This document shows, one piece after another, positions 35,526 to 47,348 of a DNA stretch of 64,000 nt (position 1 is its first letter; each line of letters begins with the position of its first letter). Both the position numbers and the translations under genes were made by a program. Where the stretch lies: assembly GCA_910575625.1 (NCBI GenBank), contig CAJTFD010000010.1, positions 62,001 through 126,000 of the forward strand, given 5' to 3'. The notes under the pieces are model-generated. The model saw nothing but the letters and a program-made list of their open reading frames with translations. It had not been told where the DNA came from and made no database searches. Source of the stretch: Clostridia bacterium (GTDB lineage Bacteria; Bacillota; Clostridia; Lachnospirales; Lachnospiraceae).

Positions 35526-36389
35526 ATGAAAAAGAAGATTGCTTTATTATTATGCGCTGTGATGACAGCGGCGATGCTGGCAGGCTGTGGAGGCGGCTCT
35601 GATACATCTGAGGCGAAAGAGGACACAGCGGCTGCAGAGGAGACCACCGCGGCGGACGACGCGGAACAAGCAGATGATGCCGATGCGGAGGATAACGCGG
35701 AAACGGCATCCGACAAAAAATGGGTGGTCGCCACCGACACCGTGTTCAAACCCTTCGAGTACACAAACGAGGACAATGAGTTCGTAGGCATCGACGTGGA
35801 CATCCTCGCAGCGATCGCGGAAGACCAGGGCTTCGAGTATGAACTGCAGAGCCTCGGCTGGGATTCCGGCGTGGCGGCTGTACAGGCCGGACAGGCAGAT
35901 GCCCTGATCGCAGGTGCGACGATCAAACAGGAACGTATCGATTCCGGCTGGATCTTCTCAGACGGATATTATGATGCGACACAGACATTTGTTATACCGG
36001 AGGACAGCGATATCACAAGTTTTGAGGATCTTGAGGGCAAGACTGTAGCTGTCAAAAATGCCACAGCAGGCGCAGATTTTGCAAACAGCCTGAAAGACGA
36101 ATATGGATTTGACGTGACCGTGTTTGAAGATTCACCGACCATGTATCAGGATGTGCTCCTGGGCAACAGCGCAGCATGCGTGGAGGACACACCGATCATG
36201 GCTTCATCCATCAAAGAGGGAGATTTAGCGCTCAAGATCCCGGAGGGGATGGAAAGTGAAGGCGCACCGTACGGATTTGCGATCATGGATGAGAACAACC
36301 AGGAACTGCTGGATCTGTTTAACGCAGGACTTAAGAATATCAAAGAAAACGGAAAATACGACGAGATCATTGATAAATATCTGAAATAG
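35526..36389 (+). CDS. amino-acid ABC transporter substrate-binding lipoprotein
   Basis: The 287-aa protein has a lipoprotein signal (lipobox LAGC, cysteine near residue 21), an acidic Ala/Glu/Asp-rich linker to about residue 65, and a type-II periplasmic-binding domain (WVVATDTVFKPFEY, GIDVDILAAIAED, TSFEDLEGKTVAVKNATAG). It captures a polar amino acid such as glutamine, which is a family-level guess. It is followed by a perfect 15-bp hairpin, then the permease and ATPase of the same importer. Confidence 0.88.
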   Translation: MKKKIALLLCAVMTAAMLAGCGGGSDTSEAKEDTAAAEETTAADDAEQADDADAEDNAETASDKKWVVATDTVFKPFEYTNEDNEFVGIDVDILAAIAEDQGFEYELQSLGWDSGVAAVQAGQADALIAGATIKQERIDSGWIFSDGYYDATQTFVIPEDSDITSFEDLEGKTVAVKNATAGADFANSLKDEYGFDVTVFEDSPTMYQDVLLGNSAACVEDTPIMASSIKEGDLALKIPEGMESEGAPYGFAIMDENNQELLDLFNAGLKNIKENGKYDEIIDKYLK

Positions 36390-36406
36390 TATAAACAGGT
36401 CCCAGG

Positions 36407-36443
36407 AAGAACGCGGAAAACATCTATGGTTTTCCGCGTTCTT
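36407..36443 (+). other. intercistronic hairpin after the binding-protein gene
   Basis: AAGAACGCGGAAAAC and GTTTTCCGCGTTCTT form a perfect 15-bp stem with a 7-base loop. No T-run follows (CTTGTATAAT comes next), so it more likely stabilises the binding-protein mRNA or acts as a partial terminator, which raises the binding protein over the membrane components. Confidence 0.7.
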
Positions 36444-36535
36444 GTATAATAAAGGAATGATCGGGAAACCCGCAGCGGCAGCATAGAGATCTTGCGTCCG
36501 CCTGCTATGAAAAACAACAAAAGGAGAAAGAGCTT

Positions 36536-37204
36536 ATGGCCATGATAATCGAAAAATATTCCACCATGCTCCTAGGGGCATTGGGGAAGACGCTGCTGCT
36601 GACGCTCTTGTCGCTCATCTTTGCGACAGTCGTCGGTATGATATTTGCCCTGATGAATGTGGGCAAGAACCGCATCCTCAACTGTATCGGTACGATATAC
36701 GTGGACGCAGTGCGCGGTGTGCCGCTGATCGTCCTCGCGTATTTCATATTCTTCGGCGTGCCGCAGGGGATCAAATCCCTGGGGTTCCAGGATTTCAGGT
36801 TGACGGCCCTCCAGGCCGGCACGATCGCCCTGGCGATGAACTGCGGGGCATACATGGCGGAGATCATCCGCGCCGGTATCGAGAGCGTGGATAAGGGACA
36901 GATGGAGGCTAGCAGAAGCCTGGGCCTTTCCTATGGAAAGAGTATGCGCAAGGTGGTGCTGCCCCAGGCAATCCGCACGATGATCCCATCCATCATCAAC
37001 CAGTTCATCATCACGTTAAAAGACACATCCATCCTTTCCGTGATCGGTTTCCCGGAATTGACCAACATCGGTAAGACCATATCGGGAAACACATTTAAGA
37101 GTCTCCAGACATGGGCGATCATCGGTATCATGTACATGGTGGTCATTGTCACGCTGAGCAGGATCGCGAAGAGGATCGAGAGGAGGATGAACCGTGGAAG
37201 ATAA
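36536..37204 (+). CDS. polar amino-acid ABC transporter permease
   Basis: The 222-aa protein has the HisM/GlnP-type permease layout: [40 protein letters not shown] and the EAA loop [31 protein letters not shown] precedes the ATG. It overlaps the ATPase gene by 11 bases, so the two are translationally coupled. The permease probably forms a homodimer. Confidence 0.9.
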   Translation: MAMIIEKYSTMLLGALGKTLLLTLLSLIFATVVGMIFALMNVGKNRILNCIGTIYVDAVRGVPLIVLAYFIFFGVPQGIKSLGFQDFRLTALQAGTIALAMNCGAYMAEIIRAGIESVDKGQMEASRSLGLSYGKSMRKVVLPQAIRTMIPSIINQFIITLKDTSILSVIGFPELTNIGKTISGNTFKSLQTWAIIGIMYMVVIVTLSRIAKRIERRMNRGR

Positions 37205-37934
37205 AAAGGTAAAAGTGCACGTTAAAAATCTAAAGAAGAGCTTCGGGAAACTGGAAGTCTTAAAGGATATCAGCATTGACATCGCAGAAGGCGAGGTCGT
37301 GGTGCTCCTGGGACCTTCGGGCAGCGGAAAATCCACATTCCTGCGGTGTTTAAACCAGTTGGAGACTGCCACGGCGGGCACGATCATCGTGGATGGCGCG
37401 GACGTGACGGATAAGCATACGGACATCAATAAAGTCCGGGAAAATATCGGGATGGTGTTCCAGCATTTTAACCTTTTTCCGCATAAGACCGTGCTGGGGA
37501 ACATCATGCTGGCGCCGGTGGAACTCAAGAAGATGACGAAAGAGCAGGCCACAGAGACGGGGATGAGCCTGTTAAAACGTGTGGGCATGGAGTCGAAAGC
37601 GGAGGTATATCCCAGCCAGATCTCCGGGGGACAGAAACAGCGTGTGGCGATCGCGCGGGCGCTGGCCATGAATCCCGATATCATGCTCTTTGACGAACCC
37701 ACCTCCGCATTGGATCCGGAGATGGTGGGCGAGGTGCTGGCAGTTATGAAAAAACTGGCAGCCGACGGCATGACCATGGTGGTCGTGACCCATGAGATCG
37801 GATTCGCGCGGGAGGTGGCCGATCGGATCGTGTTCATGGATGCCGGCTATATCGTGGAACAGGGAACGCCGGAGGAAGTGATCGATCACCCGAAAGAAGA
37901 GCGGACGATCGATTTCCTGAATAAAGTTTTATGA
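37194..37934 (+). CDS. polar amino-acid ABC transporter ATP-binding protein
   Basis: The 246-aa ATPase has Walker [20 protein letters not shown]-loop [14 protein letters not shown], signature [16 protein letters not shown], Walker [19 protein letters not shown] and the switch histidine in [15 protein letters not shown]. This is the standard GlnQ/HisP class. It starts at GTG 37194 inside the permease gene and ends 27 bases before the cytidylate-kinase-like gene. Confidence 0.93.
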   Translation: MEDKKVKVHVKNLKKSFGKLEVLKDISIDIAEGEVVVLLGPSGSGKSTFLRCLNQLETATAGTIIVDGADVTDKHTDINKVRENIGMVFQHFNLFPHKTVLGNIMLAPVELKKMTKEQATETGMSLLKRVGMESKAEVYPSQISGGQKQRVAIARALAMNPDIMLFDEPTSALDPEMVGEVLAVMKKLAADGMTMVVVTHEIGFAREVADRIVFMDAGYIVEQGTPEEVIDHPKEERTIDFLNKVL

Positions 37935-37961
37935 TATCATATAAGAGAGGTGCACACGACC

Positions 37962-38552
37962 ATGAAAAAGATCATTACGATCAGCCGTGAATTTGGCGCG
38001 GGCGGCGGTGAGATCGGAAAAGCCATCGCGAAAAAACTGAATTATGAATATTATGATAAAGAGATCATCCTGCAGGCGGCGCGTCTGTCCAACATAGATG
38101 TGGAGAGCCTGATAAAATGGGATGAGAAAGTCCCGATCAATTTTGGATTTGCGCAGAGTCTGTTTGATTTTTACAACAAACCCCTCAATGAAAAACTCTT
38201 CGAGATACAAAGAGACGTGATCCGCAAGATTGGGGAAAAAGGAAGATGCGTCATCGTGGGGCGCAACGCCAATACGATCCTCAAGGAGTTTGACAACGGG
38301 CTCCATGTGTTCCTCCACGCAGATCAGTATTGGCGGATGCAGCGCATGAAAGGGCGGATGGCGGATACGCCGGAATCGAAGATCGGGGAGAAGATACGGC
38401 TCATCGATAAAGCCAGACGGAAATATTGTTTCTATTATACCAATACGGAATTTGGCTTTGCGGATCATTATGATGTGTGTCTGAGTACGTCGGCGTTGGG
38501 GATCGAGACGTGCGAGGATATCATCCTGCGTTTGGTGGAGGAATGCGTTTGA
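37962..38552 (+). CDS. cytidylate-kinase-like protein
   Basis: The 196-aa protein starts KKIITISREFGAGGGEIGKAIAKKL, a P-loop-like loop in the cytidylate-kinase-like family (PF13189), and contains GRCVIVGRNANTIL and RYRYC-like basic motifs (RLIDKARRKYCFYYT). These proteins are common in Firmicutes and distinct from Cmk; a small-molecule kinase activity is presumed, with no known substrate. The ATG at 37962 has AGAGGTG upstream. It may be read through from the ABC operon. Confidence 0.82.
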   Translation: MKKIITISREFGAGGGEIGKAIAKKLNYEYYDKEIILQAARLSNIDVESLIKWDEKVPINFGFAQSLFDFYNKPLNEKLFEIQRDVIRKIGEKGRCVIVGRNANTILKEFDNGLHVFLHADQYWRMQRMKGRMADTPESKIGEKIRLIDKARRKYCFYYTNTEFGFADHYDVCLSTSALGIETCEDIILRLVEECV

Positions 38553-38568
38553 AAAAATGTTGGGATAG

Positions 38569-38604
38569 AACCTTTAGGCTTCGAAAGAGGTCTAAAGGTT
38601 TTAT
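38569..38604 (+). terminator. rho-independent terminator
   Basis: AACCTTTAG pairs with CTAAAGGTT around a loop, followed by TTAT, 17 bases after the cytidylate-kinase-like stop. Confidence 0.65.
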
Positions 38605-38647
38605 ATTGCATGGACAGTAAAGAACGGCAAAAAAAATAATATATGGA

Positions 38648-38675
38648 TTGCTTTTTTTTGATTTTATGGTATGAT
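38648..38675 (+). promoter_or_regulatory. promoter of the DUF262-HEPN cassette
   Basis: TTGCTT (38648-38653) and TATGAT (38670-38675), 16-base spacer, about 40 bases before the DUF262 start. AT-rich surroundings make this less certain. Confidence 0.4.
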
Positions 38676-38717
38676 CTATTTATGTAAAGATGGGATTTTT
38701 GATAGGAGGAGGGATTT

Positions 38718-39851
38718 ATGGATAATGATCTTAAGATAAATGAGCTTGATGATAGGATTTCTGACATGGAACGGCAGATAAATGATGAAAGGGCACGTTT
38801 ATCGGCTGATCGGATGGATATTTCTTTTGGCGAGTTGATCAATATGTATAAAGTAGGCGAGTTGGTGATCAGACCAGAATATCAAAGGCTTTTTAGATGG
38901 AAGGGACATCAAAAAACAGCGTTGATCGAATCTATTTTGCTGGGGATACCTATCCCACCTATTTTTGTGGCCGAGGATGTGAACGGTGTGTGGGAATTGG
39001 TTGATGGGTTACAGCGGTTATCAACGATCATCAGTTTTTTTGGCAGTCTGGACAAAAGTTTACTGGTAAAAGATCCTGATGAGGATATAGGAGAGGATAG
39101 TGAAGAAAATAGGAATAAATGGGAATTAGAAAGCGGTGATCTGGTCGAGGGATTGGAAGGCTTCAATGTCGATACATTGCCAAAAAAATATGTTATCAAT
39201 ATAAAGCGGGCGGTCTGCAGGGTTGAGATACTCCGTGGTGAGAGCAACACAGCTATGAAGTATGAATTGTTTAAAAGACTAAATTCGGGTGGATCAAAAT
39301 TGACAGCGCAGGAAATACGTAATGCGATCTATAGAGGGGTCGACCCGACTCTGAATAGACTTATTGAAAAGCTCAGCAAAGAAGAAAATTTTAAAAAGCT
39401 CGTATCTCTGAGTGCCCAGAAAAAACAGGAACTTTATGATCAGGAATTGATCCTTAGATTTATAGCATTTTTAAATAATGTAGATACGATCAATTCTAAT
39501 ACGGAAAAGTTTTTGGATGGATTTATGGAGAGATCTGTCAGGGATGGGGGATTTGATGCCGGATATTATGAAAGCACTTTTAATGAGGTCATGAAAATGC
39601 TTGCTGATACTTGCAGTGATGATGTTTTTAGAAATGGACGAAATACCTTTGTTCCGGCGTATTATGAAGGGATCATGATAGGGATTGCGCAGAATATAGA
39701 AAAATATAGAGAGGATCCAGCACTTATCGCAGAAAAGATCGAAGAACTCAAAACGGATACGGATTTCAAGAAATATTCTGGTTCGGCTTCCAACAGTAAA
39801 AACAGGATCAAAAAACGATTAGAACGTGCAAATACAATATTTGGCGGATAA
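38718..39851 (+). CDS. DUF262 domain protein
   Basis: The 377-aa protein is a ParB/Srx-like DUF262 (GmrS-N) protein. It has FGELINMYKVGELVIRPEYQR, the nucleotide-binding/hydrolysis motif WELVDGLQRLSTIISFFG, and FKRLNSGGSKLTAQEIRNAIYRG. It lacks the DUF1524 HNH nuclease domain found in GmrSD. GGAGGAGGG lies 8 bases before the ATG. A HEPN-family gene starts 12 bases after its stop. Base composition is clearly more AT-rich than flanking genes, a sign of transfer. DUF262 proteins recur in phage-defence systems, where they act as NTP-dependent sensors. Confidence 0.85.
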   Translation: MDNDLKINELDDRISDMERQINDERARLSADRMDISFGELINMYKVGELVIRPEYQRLFRWKGHQKTALIESILLGIPIPPIFVAEDVNGVWELVDGLQRLSTIISFFGSLDKSLLVKDPDEDIGEDSEENRNKWELESGDLVEGLEGFNVDTLPKKYVINIKRAVCRVEILRGESNTAMKYELFKRLNSGGSKLTAQEIRNAIYRGVDPTLNRLIEKLSKEENFKKLVSLSAQKKQELYDQELILRFIAFLNNVDTINSNTEKFLDGFMERSVRDGGFDAGYYESTFNEVMKMLADTCSDDVFRNGRNTFVPAYYEGIMIGIAQNIEKYREDPALIAEKIEELKTDTDFKKYSGSASNSKNRIKKRLERANTIFGG

Positions 39852-39863
39852 CAGGGAGATGGG

Positions 39864-40553
39864 ATGGTGGATTTTGAAAATGAACATTTATCCATGATAG
39901 AGCAATATGCATCCAGCGCATCAGATATAGAAAGAATCTTTTTTACAGGCAGATATCGGCTCAGTAAAAAACATTATTCCTTGTTGGCAGTTCAGTCGAT
40001 AGCGATATTGTATTCGTATTGGGAAGGATACGTACAGAGTTCTTTTAGACTTTATATCGAATATCTTAATTCATTAAACATCGACTTTGATATGTTATGT
40101 GATGAGCTGATTGTTTTCCATATGGATAAAACATTCAGGCAGTTCAGAGAATATCCAAAAAAGGTAAGACAAAAGATGAATTTTTATCGGGGTCTGAAAG
40201 GGCATTTTGAAGAAAAACAACATGATATCTATCCAATGGTCGATACAGAAAGTAATGTTGGCTTTGAAGTTTTGAACAAGTTGTTAAAGCAATTTTCTTT
40301 AGAAGAATTTCCGGAACATTGGGAGGCGTACACGTATCCAAATAGCAATCTTAAAGAAATGTTGAGTGTTTTCATCAGATATAGGAATAGTGTGGCACAC
40401 GGTGGGGATATTTCTTCTGAAGAGAGTATAACACAAGAGGTATATTCAAAATATAGGAAGCTCATAGATGATCTGATGTATGCGATGCACGATAAATTTT
40501 TGAAAGGTATTCAGGAGCAGACGTATATGAAGCAGGATGATAACTGTTTCTGA
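39864..40553 (+). CDS. HEPN-like ribonuclease, MAE_28990/MAE_18760 family
   Basis: The 229-aa protein contains a helical HEPN domain with the catalytic R-x4-H motif as RNSVAH (near residue 175, in IRYRNSVAHGGD) and an N-terminal SIAILYSYWEGYVQSSFRLYIEYL segment typical of the MAE_28990 group. HEPN proteins of this type cut RNA. It follows the DUF262 gene by 12 bases in the same AT-rich block and ends before a strong terminator, so the two form a self-contained cassette. A toxin or abortive-infection effector role is inferred. Confidence 0.8.
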   Translation: MVDFENEHLSMIEQYASSASDIERIFFTGRYRLSKKHYSLLAVQSIAILYSYWEGYVQSSFRLYIEYLNSLNIDFDMLCDELIVFHMDKTFRQFREYPKKVRQKMNFYRGLKGHFEEKQHDIYPMVDTESNVGFEVLNKLLKQFSLEEFPEHWEAYTYPNSNLKEMLSVFIRYRNSVAHGGDISSEESITQEVYSKYRKLIDDLMYAMHDKFLKGIQEQTYMKQDDNCF

Positions 40554-40575
40554 TCAGGTCTTACATAATTTTTAT

Positions 40576-40621
40576 AAAAAGAAAAGGCTTTCGGGGGATC
40601 AGCCCCGAGCCTTTTCTTTTT
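40576..40621. terminator. bidirectional terminator ending the DUF262-HEPN cassette
   Basis: AAAAGAAAAGGCT...CGGGG pairs with CCCCGAGCCTTTTCTTTT around a short loop, with A- and T-runs on both sides. On the minus strand it overlaps the last codons of the dehydratase-activase gene and would terminate it as well. Confidence 0.85.
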
Positions 40622-43600
40622 GCATATTCTTGCGCGCTGTGGACAGCATCAGCTTGATCCTGTTCAACTGGTTGACTTCACTGGCCCCCGGATCGTAGTC
40701 GATGGCTACGATGTTGGACTCAGGGTACCGCCTGCGCAGTTCTTTGATCACGCCTTTTCCCACCACATGGTTGGGCAGGCAGGCGAAGGGCTGGGTGCAG
40801 ACGATGTTGGGCGTGCCGCTGTGGATCAGCTCCAGCATCTCCCCGGTGAGGAACCATCCCTCCCCGGTCTGGTTGCCAACGGATACGATGGGGCCGGCCA
40901 TCTCGGCCAGGTCTGCGATCTTGGCGGATGGGGTGAAGTGGCGGCTCTTTTTGAACGCCTCGTTGGCTGCGCTGCGGACATGGTCGATCCCCCAGATCGC
41001 CATGTTGGCCATCCGTGCCGTGCTCTTTTTCGTTCCCAGGTGTTCGGCCTTGAAGTTCTGGTTGTAAAAGCTGTAACTCATAAAGTCGATCAGGTCCGGC
41101 ACCACCGCCTCCGCGCCTTCCTTTTCCAGAAGTTCCGCCAGGTAATTGTTGGCGGCGGGGAGGAATTTGACCAAGATCTCACCCACGATGCCCACCCGCG
41201 GTTTTCTCTCATGGGAGATCGGGATCTGATCGAAATCCCGGATCATCATCCGGCAGATCTTCTTAAATACCGGGTAGCTGCAGTGTCTGTCGGAGAGGAA
41301 ACGGATGCAGCGTTTTTCCCATTTCCTGTGCATCCGGTTGACGGAGCCTTTCTTTAATTCGTAGGGGCGCATCCGGTAGATACATTTCATCAGGATGTCG
41401 CCGAAGACCGCGCCGTATGTGAGCCGCGTCACCAGGGGCAGGGTGATCTTAAAGCCAGGGTTGCTCTCCAGGCCACTTAAGTTGACGGAGATCACGGGGA
41501 TGTGGGACATCCCTGCTTTTTTCAGTGCCCTGCGGATGAAGCCGATGTAGTTGGAGGCGCGGCAGCCGCCGCCGGTCTGGGACATGACGATGGCCACTTT
41601 ATCCAGGTCGTATTTACCTGATAGCAGAGCCTGCATGATCTGACCGACCACCATCAGGGATGGGTAGCAGGCATCGTTGTTTACATATTTCAGGCCCACA
41701 TCCACGGCTTCCTTGTTGTCGTTGGGCAGCACCTGCAGGTTGTAGCCGCAAAAGTTGAAGGCCGCCTGTAAGATGGAAAAATGGATGGGCGACATCTGCG
41801 GGCATAAGATCGTGTAGTCCTTGCGCATCTCCTGGGTAAAGGCTGTTTTTTTGATGGCGGATGGACGCACTTTCCGTCTGTGCGGGTTTTGCTGTTTGAC
41901 CCGGATGGCGGCGATCAGGGAGCGGACGCGGATCCGGGCCGCACCTAAGTTATTGACCTCATCGATCTTCAGACAGGTGTAGATCTTGCCGCTGTTTTCC
42001 AGGATCTCATGGACCTGGTCGGTGGTCACGGCGTCCAAGCCGCAGCCGAAGGAATTTAGCTGGATCAGGTCCAGGTTGTCCCGGGTCTTTACAAAGTTGG
42101 CGGCGGCGTACAGCCGCGTATGGTACATCCACTGGTCATTGACCCGCAAAGGCCGCTCCAGGGGGCCTAAGTGGGAGATCGAATCCTCGGTCAGCACAGC
42201 TATCCCATAGCTGTTGATCAGCTCGGGGATACCGTGGTGGATCTCCGGGTCTATGTGGTAGGGCCGTCCGGCCAGTACGATCCCGTGCCGCCCGGTCTCT
42301 TTTAAGTAGCGCAGGGTCTCCTCCCCTTTGCGCATCAGGTCCCTGCGGGCAAATTCCAGCTCTTTCCATGCCGCTTGGGCCGCCTGGGTGACTTCCTGGG
42401 CGGGGATGTCCGGGAAGGCTTTGATCAGCCCCTTGGTCAGTATTTCAAGGTCTGCGAAGGACAGGAACGGATTTTTGAAATCGATGGACGGATCATTTAG
42501 CTGCTCCACGTTGTTTTTGATGTTCTCCGGGTAGGAGGTGACGATGGGGCAGTTGTAGTGGTTGACGGCATCCTCAAATTCCTGCCGTTCGTAAGGGATA
42601 CAGGGATAGAAGATGAACTTCACGCCCTTTTTCAGCAGCCAGGTCACGTGTCCGTGGGCCAGCTTGGCCGGGTAGCACTCGGATTCGCTGGGGATGGATT
42701 CGATGCCCAGCTCGTAGATCTTCCGCGTGGATGTGGGGGAGAGCACCACCCGGTATTTCAGCAGGGTGAAAAACGTGTGCCAGAACGGATAGTTCTCGAA
42801 CATGTTCAGCACCCTGGGGATCCCCACCTCCCCCCGGACAGCCAAGTCCGGCGAGAGGGGTTCGTAGCCGAAGATCCTCTTGTATCTGTAGTCAAATAGG
42901 TTGGGGATCTTGTCTTTGTTCTTCTGTTTGCCGATGCCCTTTTCACAGCGGTTTCCGCTGATGAACTGCCGGCCGCCGCTGAATTTGTTGATGGTCAGGC
43001 GGCAGTTGTTGGTGCAGCCCTTGCAGTTTGCCATGGAAGTCGTATATTTCAGGTTATGTATCTGTTCATAGGAGAGCATGGTGGTCTGCCGCGGCGCATC
43101 CCCCGCGTGGAAACGTTCCCTGGCGATCAGGGCCGCGCCGAAAGCGCCCATGATCCCGGCGATGTCCGGGCGGATGGCCTGGCAGTCCGCGATCCGCTCA
43201 AAACTGCGCAGGACGGCGTCGTTGTAAAAAGTCCCGCCCTGGACCACGATATGTTTTCCCAGTTCGGTGGCATCCGATACTTTGATGACTTTATAGAGGG
43301 CGTTCTTGATCACGGAGTAGGCGAGTCCGGCGGAGATGTCGGAGACTTCCGCGCCCTCTTTCTGGGCCTGTTTGACTTTGGAGTTCATGAAGACGGTGCA
43401 GCGTGTTCCCAGGTCGATGGGGTTTTTGGCAAACAGCGCTTCCTTTGCAAAGTCCTCTACGGAATAATTCAAAGACTTTGCAAACGTCTCGATGAAGGAG
43501 CCGCAGCCGGAGGAGCAGGCCTCATTGAGCTGGACGCTGTCCACCGTGTGGTCTTTGATCTTGATGCACTTCATGTCCTGGCCTCCGATGTCCAGGATAC

Positions 43601-44846
43601 AGTCCACTTCCGGGTCGAAAAAGGCAGCGGCGTAGTAATGGGACACCGTCTCTACTTCCCCTTCGTCCAACATCAGAGCCGACTGGATCAGAGCCTCCCC
43701 GTATCCGGTGGAACAGGAGTAGGCGATCTGTGCGTCGGAGGGCAGGAGCGCATGGATCTCCTCCATGGCGCGTATAGTTGTGGCCAGGGGACTGCCGTCG
43801 TTGCTGCTGTAAAAGGAATACAAAAGGGAGCCGTCCTCCGCCACCAGGGCGGCTTTCGTGGTCGTAGACCCTGCGTCGATCCCGAGGAAACAGCTTCCGT
43901 GATAGTCCCGCAGGTTCCCGGTCTTTACATGGTAACGGGATTGTCTCTCGTGAAAGGTCTGGTAGTCCTCCTCCGAAGAGAATAGAGGCTCCATACGGGC
44001 GACTTCAAAATCCATCTGGATATTTCCTGCCAGGCGTTCCTCCATCGCGGCCAGGGTGTTGGTCACGGCCAGGTCGGCGTTCAGGGCAGAGCCGATGGCG
44101 GCGAACAGATGGGAATTATCCGGTATGATCGTGTGTTCTTCATCCAATTTCAGAGTCCGGATGAAGGCTTCCTTTAACTCAGACATAAAGTGCAGCGGTC
44201 CGCCCAGGAACGCCACATGGCCCCGGATGGGTTTGCCGCAGGCCAGGCCGCTGATCGTCTGGTTGACCACAGCCTGGAAGATGGAGGCGGACAGATCTTC
44301 CCGTGTGGCCCCCTCGTTGATCAGGGGCTGGATGTCTGATTTGGCAAATACGCCGCAGCGGGCGGCGATCGGATAGAGGGCTTTGTAGTCCTTTGCGTAT
44401 GTATTTAAGCCCGCCGCGTCGGTCTGTAAGAGGGAGGCCATCTGGTCGATGAAGGAGCCGGTCCCTCCGGCGCAGATGCCGTTCATGCGCTGTTCGATGT
44501 TCCCGCCCTCAAAGTAGATGATCTTGGCATCCTCCCCGCCCAATTCGATCGCCACGTCGGTCTGGGGAGCCGCCTCCTGGAGGGCGGTGGAGACCGCGAT
44601 CACCTCCTGGACAAAGGGCACGTCCAGATGCTTGGCCAGCGTCAATCCGCCGGATCCGGTGATCACGGGGCTTACGGTCTGGTCGCCCAATCCCTGCCGG
44701 GCCTTGCCCAGAAGCTGGGAGAGGGCTTCTTGTATATTTGCATAATGCCGCTGATAATCGGCGAATAAGAGTCTATGGGTCTCGTCTAACACTGCGATCT
44801 TCACAGTCGTTGAACCGATATCTATCCCAAGTGTAAGATTTTGCAT
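40599..44846 (-). CDS. giant 2-hydroxyacyl-CoA dehydratase activase / dehydratase-like fusion
   Basis: The 1415-aa protein joins two BcrAD/BadFG ASKHA ATPase domains ([16 protein letters not shown] near residue 7 and [16 protein letters not shown] near 335), each with a cluster-ligand segment ([26 protein letters not shown]). A DUF2229 region follows with a cysteine cluster NCKGCTNNC, then a dehydratase-like region with [12 protein letters not shown]. Activases of this family use ATP to inject an electron into 2-hydroxyacyl-CoA dehydratases. The fusion is common in Clostridia, and its own substrate is unknown. The ATG at 44846 follows AAGGAG. It is monocistronic. Confidence 0.88.
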   Translation of the reverse strand: MQNLTLGIDIGSTTVKIAVLDETHRLLFADYQRHYANIQEALSQLLGKARQGLGDQTVSPVITGSGGLTLAKHLDVPFVQEVIAVSTALQEAAPQTDVAIELGGEDAKIIYFEGGNIEQRMNGICAGGTGSFIDQMASLLQTDAAGLNTYAKDYKALYPIAARCGVFAKSDIQPLINEGATREDLSASIFQAVVNQTISGLACGKPIRGHVAFLGGPLHFMSELKEAFIRTLKLDEEHTIIPDNSHLFAAIGSALNADLAVTNTLAAMEERLAGNIQMDFEVARMEPLFSSEEDYQTFHERQSRYHVKTGNLRDYHGSCFLGIDAGSTTTKAALVAEDGSLLYSFYSSNDGSPLATTIRAMEEIHALLPSDAQIAYSCSTGYGEALIQSALMLDEGEVETVSHYYAAAFFDPEVDCILDIGGQDMKCIKIKDHTVDSVQLNEACSSGCGSFIETFAKSLNYSVEDFAKEALFAKNPIDLGTRCTVFMNSKVKQAQKEGAEVSDISAGLAYSVIKNALYKVIKVSDATELGKHIVVQGGTFYNDAVLRSFERIADCQAIRPDIAGIMGAFGAALIARERFHAGDAPRQTTMLSYEQIHNLKYTTSMANCKGCTNNCRLTINKFSGGRQFISGNRCEKGIGKQKNKDKIPNLFDYRYKRIFGYEPLSPDLAVRGEVGIPRVLNMFENYPFWHTFFTLLKYRVVLSPTSTRKIYELGIESIPSESECYPAKLAHGHVTWLLKKGVKFIFYPCIPYERQEFEDAVNHYNCPIVTSYPENIKNNVEQLNDPSIDFKNPFLSFADLEILTKGLIKAFPDIPAQEVTQAAQAAWKELEFARRDLMRKGEETLRYLKETGRHGIVLAGRPYHIDPEIHHGIPELINSYGIAVLTEDSISHLGPLERPLRVNDQWMYHTRLYAAANFVKTRDNLDLIQLNSFGCGLDAVTTDQVHEILENSGKIYTCLKIDEVNNLGAARIRVRSLIAAIRVKQQNPHRRKVRPSAIKKTAFTQEMRKDYTILCPQMSPIHFSILQAAFNFCGYNLQVLPNDNKEAVDVGLKYVNNDACYPSLMVVGQIMQALLSGKYDLDKVAIVMSQTGGGCRASNYIGFIRRALKKAGMSHIPVISVNLSGLESNPGFKITLPLVTRLTYGAVFGDILMKCIYRMRPYELKKGSVNRMHRKWEKRCIRFLSDRHCSYPVFKKICRMMIRDFDQIPISHERKPRVGIVGEILVKFLPAANNYLAELLEKEGAEAVVPDLIDFMSYSFYNQNFKAEHLGTKKSTARMANMAIWGIDHVRSAANEAFKKSRHFTPSAKIADLAEMAGPIVSVGNQTGEGWFLTGEMLELIHSGTPNIVCTQPFACLPNHVVGKGVIKELRRRYPESNIVAIDYDPGASEVNQLNRIKLMLSTARKNMQKEKARG

Positions 44847-45108
44847 AGGTATTTCGTCTCCTTCTTGTTGCTGTCTGTGCAGACAGACATGTCTGTTAAA
44901 AAAGGGTGGTTTCAATTCCTCGTAACATTATACGACACTGATTTTCAAAATACAACTTATAAAATATGGAGAATTTAAAAGAGCATATGCGGGTATTTTT
45001 TGTCATATATTTGCATGGATCTGAGAAAAATGTAGAATTGTGATGGGATATATGATATGAAAAAAGTGTTGTCATACCTGATCCGGCAGCGGAAAGGGGG
45101 TGTTGCGC

Positions 45109-45240
45109 GTGGACGTAGTGGTTACGTTTCTGATCACTGTCATAGGTGGTGTGGTCTGCCGCATCATCTGCAGATGGTCAGACGGTGATGGAGATGACAA
45201 CTGGATATTGAAAAACCCCGGGTTGGATGGTGTTCCGTAA
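45109..45240 (+). CDS. small hydrophobic peptide of 43 aa
   Basis: GTG at 45109, 8 bases after GGGGGTG, opens a 43-codon frame. The product starts MDVVVTFLITVIGGVVCRII and ends in an acidic, polar tail (DGDGDDNWILKNPG). A single N-terminal membrane helix with a short charged tail is typical of small clostridial membrane peptides and of type I toxins; which applies is unknown. Its last codons coincide with the left inverted repeat of the mobile element, so the tail may have been altered by the insertion. Confidence 0.5.
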   Translation: MDVVVTFLITVIGGVVCRIICRWSDGDGDDNWILKNPGLDGVP

Positions 45241-45287
45241 GGAAGTTGCTCTAAAAATTGAAATATCTTAATATGCTGCTATGTAGA

Positions 45288-47025
<1,738 letters not shown>

Positions 47026-47084
47026 TTATCATACCATATCTGGCAGAATACTTCAACGCTTTAAAGCCTTAATTCAAATCCTGT

Positions 47085-47348
47085 TTATGCGTTTAGGAGA
47101 ATACGCTTGGTTTTTTCCTCTATGCTTTCAGATGCGGAAGCGTTAAAATGGGCATTGACTGTGTAAACCATGCCGTCTATTTCTTTCTGGAAATTGATTG
47201 GATGGGGATATTGCGACCTGCGAAACCATGCTATCCGTTCCTCTTTTGTCATGGATGCAAGGCAGTCCGTAATCCCATCAATCATCTGACGGATGGCAGT
47301 TTCTTCTGACAATTCTTCTTTTTCTGTGTCGCTAAAAGACTCATTCAT
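47085..47348 (-). CDS. tnpW: TnpW-like protein
   Basis: The 87-aa protein has an acidic N-terminus and a C-terminal segment VYTVNAHFNASASESIEEKTKRIL that matches the TnpW pattern of Tn4451-type elements. Its start overlaps the relaxase stop by four bases. TnpW has no established function; position between the relaxase and TnpX is conserved in these elements. The gene is complete. Confidence 0.72.
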   Translation of the reverse strand: MNESFSDTEKEELSEETAIRQMIDGITDCLASMTKEERIAWFRRSQYPHPINFQKEIDGMVYTVNAHFNASASESIEEKTKRILLNA

